Part shown: positions 7,821 to 16,324 of the stretch, one piece after another | How the letters are laid out: each line of letters starts with the position of its first letter | Position numbering within the stretch: the stretch's first letter is position 1 | Assembly (NCBI GenBank): GCA_019358985.1 | Contig: JAHHIJ010000045.1 | Location: 1 to 48,125 of the forward strand | DNA from: Tolypothrix brevis GSE-NOS-MK-07-07A | GTDB lineage: Bacteria > Cyanobacteriota > Cyanobacteriia > Cyanobacteriales > Nostocaceae | Direction of reading: 5' to 3' | DNA length: 48,125 bases | The notes under the pieces: model-generated | The model's database searches: none | Told to the model about the DNA's origin: nothing | What the model saw: the letters and a program-made list of their open reading frames with translations, nothing else | Position numbers and translations under genes: made by a program

Positions 7821-10463
7821 TCACAATGGGAGTTTCACCAAGCAAGTCGTACCAATTCCCACTTCACTGATGATGCGAATAGTGCCTTGATGTAAGTCCA
7901 CACATTTTTTAACCACGACTAATCCCAATCCTGTACCGGGAATAGTTCGGACATTTTTGCCCCGATGAAACGGTTCAAACAACTGTTTTTGATCCTCCAG
8001 TCGCATCCCAATTCCATGATCTTGAACTGTAAGGATCATACTATCCGCCTGAAACTCCAAGCTGAGATGAACAATTCCGCCTCCTGGGGAATACTTAATA
8101 GCATTCGATAGCAAATTAGATAACATGGAGCGCAATAACTTTTCATCCATACAGACAAGAATGGATCTTCCCTGACAAGTAAAGGTGAGGGTGTGCTGAC
8201 TACTTACGCTTTCGCGTATTTCCTCGATAAAATCACGACAATACAGTTCCAAATCCAGGGATTTAGGATTAAATGCCAGTTTTCCAGTTTCGGCTCGATT
8301 TATGGTTAAAATATCGTCAAGCAACTGCACCATATGTTTCACCGAGTCTTGAATCCGGTGCAGGTTTCTCAGTCTTTTTTCGGAAGCATCCCATTCATCT
8401 TGACAATTTTCCAGGACTTGTGCTGCTGCTAAGGCAGTGCTAAGGGGAGTGCGAAACTCATGGGATGCCATTGAGAAGAAACGGGTCTTTAGGGCACTGA
8501 GTTCTTTCTCTCTTTCCAGTGCCAAGCGAATTTCGTCGAGTCGCTTCCGTTCTGTGATGTCGCGAGCGTTAACCATAATCCGGAGGGTGGCGGCGCTGTC
8601 CACAAATGGCTGACTGATTGCTTCTAAGATTCGCCAGGAACCATCGTGATGGCGATAGCGGAACTCGATGGGACACGTCAATTCTGGACTTTGGGTTGTA
8701 TTGGTGAGGCGATCGCAACTCATGATCAAATCATCCTGGTGAACTAGTTCCATCACGTTCTTACCCACCAAATCTACGATGGAATAACCTAAGATTTTTG
8801 CCGCCGAAGGACTAACATAGCCAATGCTACCATCCGGATCGAGAATCATAATGATATCTAAGGCATTTTCGATTAGCGATCGCCACCGTTCTTCGCTTTG
8901 ACGAAGTGCCTGTTCGACTTGTTTACGTCCGGTTGTCTCTCGTTGCACAGCGATCCAGTGCGTATACCAACCCTGACCATCGGCTACGGGGACAATGCTA
9001 AATTCATTCCAAAATTCTGTGCCATCTTTGCGATAGTTGATCACCTCAACCGTAACAGGTTCCCAGCGTTCAAGAGCCAAGCGAATTTTCTGCAATTCTG
9101 CCCGATCAGTCTTGTCCCCGTGCAAAATCCGGGGGGTTTTGCCCAACACTTCATGGGGTTGATAGCCGGTGATGCGGGTAAAAGCTTCATTCACATAAAG
9201 AATGCGCGGACCTGGTTCATCAATGGTTTCGGCTTCTGTAATCAAGATTGCATCGTTGGTGTTAACCACGACAGATTGCAGCAGACGTACCTGCTCCGCT
9301 TGTTGCTTTTGTTCTGTAATGTCGGCAATCACCGCCACAATACCGCTGATCTGTCCATCAGTATCCAGCAAGGGAGCCGCAGAGAAAATGATGTCAATGG
9401 GAGTGCCATCTTTTTTCTGTTGCCGAAATTCTAAACGGGAATAGGTTGTGCCTTGCAAGATGCTGGTTTGCAACGTGGGATAATCTTGTAAACTAATAGG
9501 ATTTGGGCGATTCAGCACCTCGGCTTCAGTCCAGCCAAACATTTGCTCTGCCGCTGGATTCCAGATTTTGACCTTTTCTTCTCGATCCAGCATGATAATA
9601 GCACGGGGGGAAGCCTTGACCAAAGCTTGCAGGGTGTCATTGGTGTGACGCAAGGCTGCTTCCGTCCGCTGACGTTCGGCAATTTCTGCCCTCAGAGAAG
9701 TGTTGGCGATCGCTAATTCACCGGTGCGTTGTTGCACCCGCAGTTCTAGTTGGGTGTTAAGTTGTTGGAGTTGATTGTACAGTTGGGATTGTTGAATGGC
9801 GATCGCTACTTGGGTTGCTAGTTGCTTCATCAACTCAACTTCCCAGGTTTCCCACTGACGAGGATGACTGCACTGATGAGCAATCAATAATCCCCAAAGA
9901 TAGCTAACAGAAGGCAGATCACTATGCCGATTTTCTTGGATAATCGGTACCACCAATTTCGCCTGCACGCCAAACTGCTTTACAAAGTCTACCAGACAAG
10001 GCTGGATATCTGCCTGTTCAACGTTGTTAATTGTCAGGGTTTTCCCTAAGGAGTAGGCTTGATGATACTCTTTAGGGAACACCTCTTCTGGAAACGTTTG
10101 CCCTAAAACCCTGGGATAAGGCGGTAAAACCGTTTCGTGAATGGCGCTGCCTGTTCCATTATTCCAAAGACGATAGATGAGGACGCGATCTGCTTGTAAA
10201 AAGCGTTGGACTTCCTCCACCGTTGCCCTGAGCACTTCATCAAGATCCAGAGATTGCCGAATCTGCTGGGCGATTTGAGTCACCAACCGTTCGCGATCGC
10301 TTTGCTGTCGCAACAAAATCTCTGCCCGACGACGCTGCACAATTTGTTGTTGCAACACATAGTAGATGCCCAAGAGCAACAAAATAGTCAGTCCAATTCC
10401 TATGCCATAACGGCTCAGAACGCTGGAAATACGGCTAACATCAAACTGCTTCAGGGATAGCAT
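7821..10463 (-). CDS. ccaS: CcaS-type green/red cyanobacteriochrome histidine kinase
   Basis: The 880-residue sensor kinase has a membrane helix (residues ~20-38), a GAF domain (~60-230), three PAS domains (~275-390, 395-515, 525-640), a HisKA box with MASHEFRTPLS (His668) and a HATPase (NLLSNAIKYSP, DHGIGM, GTGLGLVV). The GAF is of cyanobacteriochrome type: Cys156 in QPCLVDF is at the bilin-attachment position, and Leu157 replaces the usual His. Lys169 lies 13 residues on and Glu126 30 residues before. That Glu/Leu/Lys set is the protochromic triad known from RcaE and CcaS green/red sensors. CcaS is expected to phosphorylate CcaR under green light. It lies downstream of cpcL in the same direction, with ccaR divergent beyond. 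The three PAS domains are one more than I recall for Synechocystis CcaS. Confidence 0.85.
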   Translation of the reverse strand: MLSLKQFDVSRISSVLSRYGIGIGLTILLLLGIYYVLQQQIVQRRRAEILLRQQSDRERLVTQIAQQIRQSLDLDEVLRATVEEVQRFLQADRVLIYRLWNNGTGSAIHETVLPPYPRVLGQTFPEEVFPKEYHQAYSLGKTLTINNVEQADIQPCLVDFVKQFGVQAKLVVPIIQENRHSDLPSVSYLWGLLIAHQCSHPRQWETWEVELMKQLATQVAIAIQQSQLYNQLQQLNTQLELRVQQRTGELAIANTSLRAEIAERQRTEAALRHTNDTLQALVKASPRAIIMLDREEKVKIWNPAAEQMFGWTEAEVLNRPNPISLQDYPTLQTSILQGTTYSRLEFRQQKKDGTPIDIIFSAAPLLDTDGQISGIVAVIADITEQKQQAEQVRLLQSVVVNTNDAILITEAETIDEPGPRILYVNEAFTRITGYQPHEVLGKTPRILHGDKTDRAELQKIRLALERWEPVTVEVINYRKDGTEFWNEFSIVPVADGQGWYTHWIAVQRETTGRKQVEQALRQSEERWRSLIENALDIIMILDPDGSIGYVSPSAAKILGYSIVDLVGKNVMELVHQDDLIMSCDRLTNTTQSPELTCPIEFRYRHHDGSWRILEAISQPFVDSAATLRIMVNARDITERKRLDEIRLALEREKELSALKTRFFSMASHEFRTPLSTALAAAQVLENCQDEWDASEKRLRNLHRIQDSVKHMVQLLDDILTINRAETGKLAFNPKSLDLELYCRDFIEEIRESVSSQHTLTFTCQGRSILVCMDEKLLRSMLSNLLSNAIKYSPGGGIVHLSLEFQADSMILTVQDHGIGMRLEDQKQLFEPFHRGKNVRTIPGTGLGLVVVKKCVDLHQGTIRIISEVGIGTTCLVKLPL

Positions 10464-10546
10464 TGTGGCGCAAGACTCATAGTGGCTGCCTTTATATTAT
10501 TTCAGTAGTTCTGAGTCCTGAGTGTAACCAGCAAACAACCCCAAAA

Positions 10547-10579
10547 CCGTAAGGGTTTAGCATTGCTAAACCCTTACGG
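10547..10579. repeat. Perfect 16-bp-arm hairpin between cpcL and ccaS
   Basis: Arms CCGTAAGGGTTTAGCA and TGCTAAACCCTTACGG are separated by one base. The hairpin lies 18 bp after the cpcL stop. It could end or attenuate cpcL transcription before ccaS, though it has no T-run. It also resembles a palindrome dispersed in cyanobacterial genomes. Confidence 0.8.
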
Positions 10580-10596
10580 GGACTGAACTCTCCAAA

Positions 10597-11343
10597 TTAA
10601 CCGCCTATCAAGTTGTTGGCTTGTGAAAACAAGATGAGGAGGAGAGCTAGTCCCATGAGAAAACCTATCAGACTGAAGCTGGTAGTCCAGTCAGCACGGT
10701 TGATGAAAGTTTGGAAACTAAACCACTCAAATTCGTCAAAAATCCCAGTGGGAATCCGACGGGAGGGACGAGGGAGTTTGTCTCGATAATCTTCACCATA
10801 ACGCGCCATGCGGGCAAAGGGTAGTTCACCTTGAGCGCGTTGAGGTAAGATCCGGCGGCGTTGATAAGGAACGGTATCATACCCAAAGTTACTCAGATAT
10901 TCTTCAGTGTTGAGTAGATCATTGATAAAGCCTTGTAATCCTTTAGTCGCCAGCACAATCGACCAAGAAAATTTTTCGCGATCGCTATAAACATTACGAC
11001 CCAGAAGCCGCTGAATGCAAATTTCTACAAACCGATAGTTATTATTACTATCGTAGGTGAGTCGCCGAAACGAATCGGATATTGCCAGTCCCCCCATGAA
11101 GTCTTTAACTGTGATTTGACCTGCCCGTAACTGAGACTCCAAAAATCGCTGACGATGGCTATCTAGCATCTGTTGCTCGTTATAAACCTGGCGATAGGCT
11201 GCCATGATCAACATATCCATTTGGGAGCCGGCAAGGAGGTTGTCGGTTGTGTAAATTCTGGGCTGCTCATCGCCCGGAACCTCAAATCCCTTGACTCGAT
11301 GATTTTGAGATAAGGGTGAGTATTCTAACAGAGGAATTGACAT
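10597..11343 (-). CDS. cpcL: Membrane-anchored rod linker CpcL (CpcG2)
   Basis: Phycobilisome linker for the rod-only, PSI-associated phycobilisome (CpcL type). The 248-residue product starts MSIPLLEYSPLSQNHRVKGF and continues with VPGDEQPRIYTTDNLL, as in CpcG proteins. The PBS linker domain fills residues ~20-185 (AAYRQVYNEQQML, FVEICIQRLLGR). The C terminus is a hydrophobic helix (FSLIGFLMGLALLLILF, ~225-241), the membrane anchor that separates CpcL from core-binding CpcG. The frame extends upstream, but the ATG at 11343 has a GGAG site at good spacing and matches the family start. A CcaR-type direct repeat lies about 150-175 bp upstream. It shares direction with ccaS. Confidence 0.9.
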   Translation of the reverse strand: MSIPLLEYSPLSQNHRVKGFEVPGDEQPRIYTTDNLLAGSQMDMLIMAAYRQVYNEQQMLDSHRQRFLESQLRAGQITVKDFMGGLAISDSFRRLTYDSNNNYRFVEICIQRLLGRNVYSDREKFSWSIVLATKGLQGFINDLLNTEEYLSNFGYDTVPYQRRRILPQRAQGELPFARMARYGEDYRDKLPRPSRRIPTGIFDEFEWFSFQTFINRADWTTSFSLIGFLMGLALLLILFSQANNLIGG

Positions 11344-11495
11344 CAGGGTTCTCCAATCAAATTTGTTGATTAAATGTCGTCCGATTCCGTATTTAATCCA
11401 ATTCAGACAAATAATAAAGCCGATGGGAGGCATCTTAATTCCAAATGCCTCTGACACTTGATGATCACATACCAGCAGTAAGGAAACTGGTCAGA

Positions 11496-11517
11496 AAACG
11501 GTAAAGAAATCGGAAAG
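11496..11517 (-). promoter_or_regulatory. CcaR-type binding site (G-box-like direct repeat) upstream of cpcL
   Basis: On the minus strand two adjacent 11-mers, CTTTCCGATTT and CTTTACCGTTT, form a direct repeat. The first fits the CTTTNCNATTT consensus I recall for CcaR sites exactly. The second differs at one base. The site is 153-174 bp before the cpcL start codon, in the cpcL-ccaR intergenic region, so it could control either gene. Confidence 0.7.
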
Positions 11518-11699
11518 AATCAGCAAAATCAATAAATCTTGAGATTTTGTCATATTTATTTGAAAAAATTAGGCTCAAAATGTGATATTTAAAATGTTTT
11601 TGAATCAAAAATGAACGGAATTTGCTAAGGATTTGAGGGACAATCTCTGGTAAAATTTTGAAGGGAATCTAAGGTCGAGAGACACAGAGTTGTCAAACA

Positions 11700-12100
11700 T
11701 ATTCCAATTTTTATGTCAGGAACCCTAGCCTAAAGGCATAGGGCTTGAAAGAGAAATCTAACAAGCCATTCTGACCCGACCACCTAGTAATAGGTAAACG
11801 TTATTTGAGTCACGACACCTTGGGATACGCAGCCAGTCCCCCGCTCTGTCGCTTGTGATTAAACAGTTCTAAGGTCACTGGAACAGTGTTGCAAGCTCAA
11901 CAAGCTCTTATAACAGGTCAAGGCTAACTTTACCCCGCACGGGAGGGACGTAAGTCCAAACATTATGCGTACAGGATTGGGAGACTTGAAACGGTAATTG
12001 TCCCGTTGAAAGTGCATCACAAAAGCACACCGAACTAACCAATCCCCGTGTAATGGAGCAAATATAAAGCCGTCCTTACAGGACGGGGTTTCAGACCCAA
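11700..12100 (+). mobile_element. Orphan right end / omega-RNA-like segment of an IS605-type tnpB element
   Basis: No ORF is present. The stretch is highly structured. A hairpin at 11723-11743 pairs CCCTAGCC with GGCATAGGG. Near the 3' end are CCGTCCT/AGGACGG (12070-12086) and GGGT/ACCC (12086-12098). It resembles the structured 3' ends that follow tnpB genes in cyanobacterial IS elements, ending in a GGGTTTCAGACCC block. No tnpB coding remains upstream. The segment ends directly at the ccaR ribosome-binding site. A native structured leader of ccaR is the alternative. Confidence 0.5.
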
Positions 12101-12108
12101 GGAGTTTG

Positions 12109-12789
12109 ATGAGGATTCTCCTGGTTGAAGATGATGTGCGCCTTGCAGAAACCTTGGCAGAAGCCCTGACCGACCAGCTTTATGTAGTTGATGTTGTCCA
12201 TGACGGAGAAGCTGGGTGGTATCAAGCCAAAACCCTAAGTTATGATTTGCTGTTGTTGGATGTGATGTTACCAGAATTGGATGGAATAAGTCTTTGCCAT
12301 CGCTTGCGATCGCACCGTTATAATTTACCTATCCTCATCCTCACCGCCTGTGACACAATCAACGATGAAATTAACGGGCTGGATGTAGGAGCAGATGACT
12401 ATGTAGTTAAACCAGTTGATTTACAAAAACTATTTGCGCGGATTCGCGCCTTGCTACGTCGGGGATGTGCGACATCACCGCCGATCCTAGAATGGGGCGA
12501 CTTGCGTTTCAATCCCAGCACCTATGAAGTTAGCTATGGGCAAACCCCCATCCATCTGACACCAAAAGAGTACGCAATCTTAGAACTCTTGTTGCGGAAT
12601 GGTCGCCGGGTTCTCAGTCGCCGTGTCATGATTGAACATGTCTGGGAGCTAGAATCGCCTCCGGAGGAACATGTAGTCAAGGTTCATATCCGGGGTCTGC
12701 GCCAAAAACTCAAAGCTGCGGGAGCTACTGAAGACCTGATTGAGACAGTTCACAGCATGGGATATCGTCTCAATCAACATAATTACTAA
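12109..12789 (+). CDS. ccaR: OmpR-type response regulator CcaR
   Basis: The 226-residue protein has an N-terminal receiver domain (acidic pocket EDD at residues 7-9, phospho-acceptor Asp51 in LLLLDVMLPELDG, Lys in VVKPVD). It ends in a C-terminal winged-helix DNA-binding domain (HLTPKEYAILELLLRN, VKVHIRGLRQKL, IETVHSMGYRL). It is divergent from cpcL and ccaS and is their evident partner. Phosphorylated CcaR should bind the direct repeat upstream of cpcL. The ATG at 12109 has a GGAG site at 12101-12104. A TTG one codon upstream is less likely. The omega-RNA-like segment ends right at this ribosome-binding site, so the original promoter may have been displaced. Naming relies on domain type plus context. 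Confidence 0.82.
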   Translation: MRILLVEDDVRLAETLAEALTDQLYVVDVVHDGEAGWYQAKTLSYDLLLLDVMLPELDGISLCHRLRSHRYNLPILILTACDTINDEINGLDVGADDYVVKPVDLQKLFARIRALLRRGCATSPPILEWGDLRFNPSTYEVSYGQTPIHLTPKEYAILELLLRNGRRVLSRRVMIEHVWELESPPEEHVVKVHIRGLRQKLKAAGATEDLIETVHSMGYRLNQHNY

Positions 12790-12879
12790 ATTGAGTTCAG
12801 CTTCATCCCCCGCCATCTGCCTAATTTAACGCTATCCTGGAAAACCCTGTTCCACAGGTATTTTTACATAGGAATTACT

Positions 12880-13185
12880 TTACGCCTGTGGATAAAATCG
12901 GGTGCGAAAGCCACCGTATTTCACCCAATATTGTTTCAAATTGTGGCAGGGTGTATGCAAACTGGCTTTTGCCTGATATAGAATCACTTGACGATGATCG
13001 CCCATCCAAATTTTGTCAATTGGATCAACGGAAATAACAGTTCCTCCTAACGCTGCAACACACTGGGAAAAACGCTCAACCGCACTATAATCTACAGTTT
13101 CAAAAACAAAGAAATTACCTGAACAAATTAAATGCCGGCTACGAATCCAGCACTGCATTTTTTTCTGCGCTTCTGGTGGTAGCAT
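12880..13185 (-). CDS. cpeR: Phycoerythrin operon activator CpeR
   Basis: Small protein of about 101 residues needed for cpeBA and PE gene expression in chromatically acclimating cyanobacteria. Recognised segments are MLPPEAQKKMQCWIRSRHLI, SGNFFVFETVDYSAVERF, KIWMGDHRQVILYQAKASLH and LKQYWVKYGGFRTRF. The ATG at 13185 has an AAGG site five bases upstream. An in-frame ATG at 13233 would overlap the end of cpeT and add 16 residues. The gene follows cpeT directly and is probably co-transcribed. It has no classical helix-turn-helix. Confidence 0.8.
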   Translation of the reverse strand: MLPPEAQKKMQCWIRSRHLICSGNFFVFETVDYSAVERFSQCVAALGGTVISVDPIDKIWMGDHRQVILYQAKASLHTPCHNLKQYWVKYGGFRTRFYPQA

Positions 13186-13222
13186 ATTCGCCTTAATGGA
13201 TTCCAGATTAGGCAGAGAAATA

Positions 13223-13846
13223 TCATAGGACATTTGGGACTTCATGGGCGAAACTCTCCCGCTTTTCAAACCGCAATGGTCCAAAGGTAGATCCCCAAAC
13301 CTGCTCGTGTGTATTTACATCCATGCCCTTATCGAGACTAACCCAGGTCGTTTCTGTGATTTCCACATAACTATCTAGGTAAGTTTGGCAGCCTTGCTTT
13401 TCAATTAAGCACAGGTTTCCGGGTTCAACACCGCCTTGAAATCGATCCCCGTCTCGTTGAAAAATCATCGAGCAGTGATATCTACGCTCGATGCAGTCTG
13501 GGGTAATAGTTTTGAGGATATTTAAGTCACGCGCCGATCCGGCGTAGAACAGGGCATTTTTTAAACTGTAGTTTTCGATGTAAATTTGATCGCCCTGATT
13601 GATTAAACGATGCACTCCCTGTCGATAAGGTCTCCACAAATCATAGTCATAAACCTGTTCTGAATAAAGCCCAATTCCAGAGAAGAACTCAAACGGTAAT
13701 GGACGAAAAAAAACATGGATATGGGCATAATCTTTAGAATTTTCAAATGCCTGTTGATAATTGCTGAAATCCCCTGCCATCCAACGAGCCAAGGTGACTA
13801 AATTATTCAATTTTTTTGCTTCGATATCCGGTGATGAAGAAGTCAT
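13223..13846 (-). CDS. cpeT: CpeT/CpcT-family phycobiliprotein lyase
   Basis: Lyase of the CpcT/CpeT family, which attaches bilin to a beta-subunit cysteine (Cys153/165-type site). The 207-residue product carries the family blocks LARWMAGDFSNYQQAFE, HVFFRPLPFEFF, SEQVYDYDLWRPYRQGVHRL, TPDCIERRYHCSMIF, GGVEPGNLCLIEK, and EITETTWVSLDKGMDVNTHE with EQVWGSTFGPLRFEKRESF. Length and all blocks are complete. It precedes cpeR in the same direction, which points to PE rather than phycocyanin as the substrate. CpeT and CpcT cannot be told apart by eye with certainty. Confidence 0.87.
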   Translation of the reverse strand: MTSSSPDIEAKKLNNLVTLARWMAGDFSNYQQAFENSKDYAHIHVFFRPLPFEFFSGIGLYSEQVYDYDLWRPYRQGVHRLINQGDQIYIENYSLKNALFYAGSARDLNILKTITPDCIERRYHCSMIFQRDGDRFQGGVEPGNLCLIEKQGCQTYLDSYVEITETTWVSLDKGMDVNTHEQVWGSTFGPLRFEKRESFAHEVPNVL

Positions 13847-14025
13847 AATTAGATGATCATAAATAAAGTTTGTAATAAGCAGGCTTTGCGCTTAAAATCC
13901 TTATGGTAAGTAATAATGCATCAGTTGAAATTGTTTATTAACCAATGCACAAAGGAATATTAAGCGCGCATCATTCAAGTCGATAAAACTGAATCAATGG
14001 GCAAGTGAACTAAGGCAATTGCCTT

Positions 14026-14556
14026 TTAAAGCTGAACATTCTGACGAATTTCTGAAGAAAACGAAGCAGTTACAACTCCCGTACCGGCACTCGTTTTGAT
14101 TAGGGAAACCCGACAACGGACATTGGGGTTGACAAACCAGATTTTTTCTTCGGCGGCAGCGCGATCGTAGGCGGTAATTAGCACAAATGTGCCATCTTCG
14201 GTCAAGTAATAGTCGCCAGCTGCCGCGATGGTTTCGGCATAGCCTTGATCTCGTAGGAGTTTGCCGCGATTGGGATGGGTTGGATCGGGGATGGGAACTA
14301 GGACGCAACTGCCTTTGATTTCACTCTCATCCCAGTCTGATTGACCTTGCCAACTCATCCGAAAGGGGGAAGCCACTGCATGAGGATCAATGTTGTAGCT
14401 TTTACAAAGGTCAATTACTGTCTGGTCATCATCTGGGAGAGAAATGATATCTATCTCAGACTGTACAGCTTCAAAGTGACTGAACGCTAAATGATGGGCG
14501 CTGCGTTGCGATCGCCAACGCCCAATAGAATTTGCAAAAAACTCCGTAATATCCAT
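14026..14556 (-). CDS. cpeS: CpeS-type phycobiliprotein lyase
   Basis: Second CpeS/CpcS-family lipocalin-like lyase in the window, 176 residues. It starts MDITEFFANSIGRWRSQRSA with HHLAF following, the typical CpeS opening. It continues with RMSWQGQSDW, GKLLRDQGYAETIAAAGDYY, a Glu/Asp-rich strand and IWFVNPNVRCRVSLIK. The C-terminal segment GVVTASFSSEIRQ also fits. In PE-containing strains CpeS attaches phycoerythrobilin to Cys82-type sites of PE. It lies upstream of cpeT, 180 bp away, in the same direction. The ATG at 14556 is preferred over the TTG before it. The ribosome-binding site is weak. Confidence 0.85.
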   Translation of the reverse strand: MDITEFFANSIGRWRSQRSAHHLAFSHFEAVQSEIDIISLPDDDQTVIDLCKSYNIDPHAVASPFRMSWQGQSDWDESEIKGSCVLVPIPDPTHPNRGKLLRDQGYAETIAAAGDYYLTEDGTFVLITAYDRAAAEEKIWFVNPNVRCRVSLIKTSAGTGVVTASFSSEIRQNVQL

Positions 14557-14678
14557 CAATTCTTTGGTTTCCGTTTATAGCTATTTGCCTTTGGATAAAA
14601 TATAAAAATTTTGATTTTTGGGATTGGAAATTCCGAATTTATTAATGAGAAAAAATCATTCCAGCCCTAACTTATTAA

Positions 14679-15113
14679 TCACCACTCCTCTGTAAAGGTG
14701 TACTCTCCTGGGTTGAAAACTGTGATAGGTTGTTGTTCTTGCTTCGCTTTAGTTGGTTTTGTCTCCTGACGGATGTCCTCAGAGTTGTCCTGTTTCTGAG
14801 GCAGGGGCGATGAGGTGATAGATTCAGCTTGATTTGCTGAGGGTAAAACATCGCTTTCAGCTATTTTGGATAGTGGCTCAACGAACTCAATCTTTGATAC
14901 TTCAGTATGGGAAGGTGATAGGGTGATGTGGGTAATCTTACCACCGAGGCGATGAATACTCTGAATCGTTTGAGACAGAGAACTATAAGGAATTGTCTTT
15001 GTGTACTTTGCCACCCGCATCATCTTTGAATGACAGCCCCCGATCACTTCAATCGTGACTCGACGACTACTGTAGTCACTAAAATCGCCAGTAGCAATTA
15101 TTCTCGTTGCCAT
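14679..15113 (-). CDS. Stand-alone CpcD-domain linker with a disordered tail
   Basis: The 144-residue protein consists of a CpcD-type domain (residues ~10-67: RRVTIEVIGGCHSK, YSSLSQTIQSIHRLGGKITH) that matches the C-terminal CpcD domains of CpeC, CpeD and CpeE nearby. It is followed by about 75 residues rich in Ser, Pro, Glu, Gln and Lys that look disordered, ending in VFNPGEYTFTEEW. CpcD is a rod-terminating linker of about 80 residues. This version is longer and sits in the PE linker cluster, so it may cap PE rods. An AAGG site eight bases before the ATG at 15113 supports that start over the GTG three codons upstream. No standard name is known to me. Confidence 0.75.
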   Translation of the reverse strand: MATRIIATGDFSDYSSRRVTIEVIGGCHSKMMRVAKYTKTIPYSSLSQTIQSIHRLGGKITHITLSPSHTEVSKIEFVEPLSKIAESDVLPSANQAESITSSPLPQKQDNSEDIRQETKPTKAKQEQQPITVFNPGEYTFTEEW

Positions 15114-15289
15114 ACAAATCACCTTAATTTCGATGCTTTAAGCAACTTATCATCAACCTGAATCGATGGACAACCGAAGCGTTTACTAAATGAATCCCAG
15201 GCTGAGAACAAGTGGGCAGTAAAAGTTTTTACAAAAATCAATAATGAGTGCTGAGTTAAGAAAAATTACTCAATACTGATGTACTTGGT

Positions 15290-15314
15290 AAAAGCCCCGC
15301 CCACAAGCAGGGCT
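15290..15314 (-). terminator. Probable intrinsic terminator downstream of cpeCDE
   Basis: Read on the minus strand, AGCCC and GGGCT arms enclose a GC-rich loop and are followed by TTTT. It lies about 150 bp after the cpeE stop and before the CpcD-domain gene, so it probably ends the cpeCDE transcript. Confidence 0.6.
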
Positions 15315-15463
15315 GTTTCATTCCCTAAAAGGCGCTGATTTACAAGGGTTTCAAGCAAAAAATCAGATGCCTAAAAAATTGGATTGGACAAAAAAATGGC
15401 GATCGCACTTAAATTTATCCCTCTACAAAATGTTGGAGGTTGTAAAATTCTCACTCAGAACTG

Positions 15464-16222
15464 TTAAGCTACTTCAGTAATGCTGAGAATCTTACCGCCA
15501 GTTTTCTGGATGTTCTGAATTTTCTGGGAAAGCTGATTGTATCCCACTTCAAAGGTTGCCAAGCTTTTAGTCACCCGCAGACCAAAACTGGCTTTGGAGA
15601 CAGCGAGACGGAACCGCTTACCCGTATTGCTGGAGGCGCCAGAACCGCCAGATGGGGAAACAATCTTGGTCGGTAAGTTACCGCCAATGTCACTAATCAA
15701 TCTTGCCGATTTACCCACATCATTAGCAGCAAACCCTCGCATTAAGGCAAAGGTGCGGTTGAAACCGACATTCTTGACCCCCATTTGGGTACGATTTCCA
15801 CGGGCAGAGGGCACAACATTCTCGCCAAAACTCGTGACATATTCATCACTAGCAATGTAGGAGTTGATTTCAGCTTCGTAGCCGTGTGTGTTGTAAATTT
15901 GCACATGTTCTGAAATTTCAGTCTGATCCTGCGGAGCGCGACCGAGCAAATGTTTAAAATTCAATTCCACAAAGCGGTAGGGAGAGGAATTTTCAAAAAA
16001 CAGAGAACGGTATAGTTCAGATTGAGCCACGGCTCTGACGAAGCCAGCAACGGAGATGTCACCGTTGCGGAATTGAGACTCTGCACTGGTGAGCCGTTGG
16101 CTGTCAAATACATGAGCATTGCCTAGAACCTGCCGATACACTGCTCGGATTACGGCTTGTAAATCATCTTCGGTTGCGTTGGGGCGCAATTCAACGGATT
16201 CTGCTTCTATCCAAAGTGCCAT
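15464..16222 (-). CDS. cpeE: Phycoerythrin rod linker CpeE
   Basis: Rod linker of 252 residues that joins PE hexamers at the distal part of the rod. It has a PBS linker domain (residues ~20-150: AVIRAVYRQVLGNAHVFDSQ, YRFVELNFKHLLGRAPQD, YIASDEYVTSFGENVVPS) and a C-terminal CpcD-type domain (~200-252: KRFRLAVSKASFG, YNQLSQKIQNIQKTGGKILS). It starts MALWIEAESVELRPNATEDD, as in CpeE proteins. It is the third gene of cpeCDE, 102 bp after cpeD. The CpeD/CpeE assignment is by recalled N-terminal sequence and order. Confidence 0.85.
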   Translation of the reverse strand: MALWIEAESVELRPNATEDDLQAVIRAVYRQVLGNAHVFDSQRLTSAESQFRNGDISVAGFVRAVAQSELYRSLFFENSSPYRFVELNFKHLLGRAPQDQTEISEHVQIYNTHGYEAEINSYIASDEYVTSFGENVVPSARGNRTQMGVKNVGFNRTFALMRGFAANDVGKSARLISDIGGNLPTKIVSPSGGSGASSNTGKRFRLAVSKASFGLRVTKSLATFEVGYNQLSQKIQNIQKTGGKILSITEVA

Positions 16223-16324
16223 ATCAATGCCTCCTAAATCAAAATTTTTGTCCGATTTATTGAAAAATTGAAAATTAAAAAGATGATCGTGTTAGGTGGG
16301 CAACAATGCCCACCCTGTTAAACA

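Noticed and set aside
8898-9434. 178-codon frame opposite ccaS
   Set aside because: It is antisense to a well-supported PAS region and shows no known domain.
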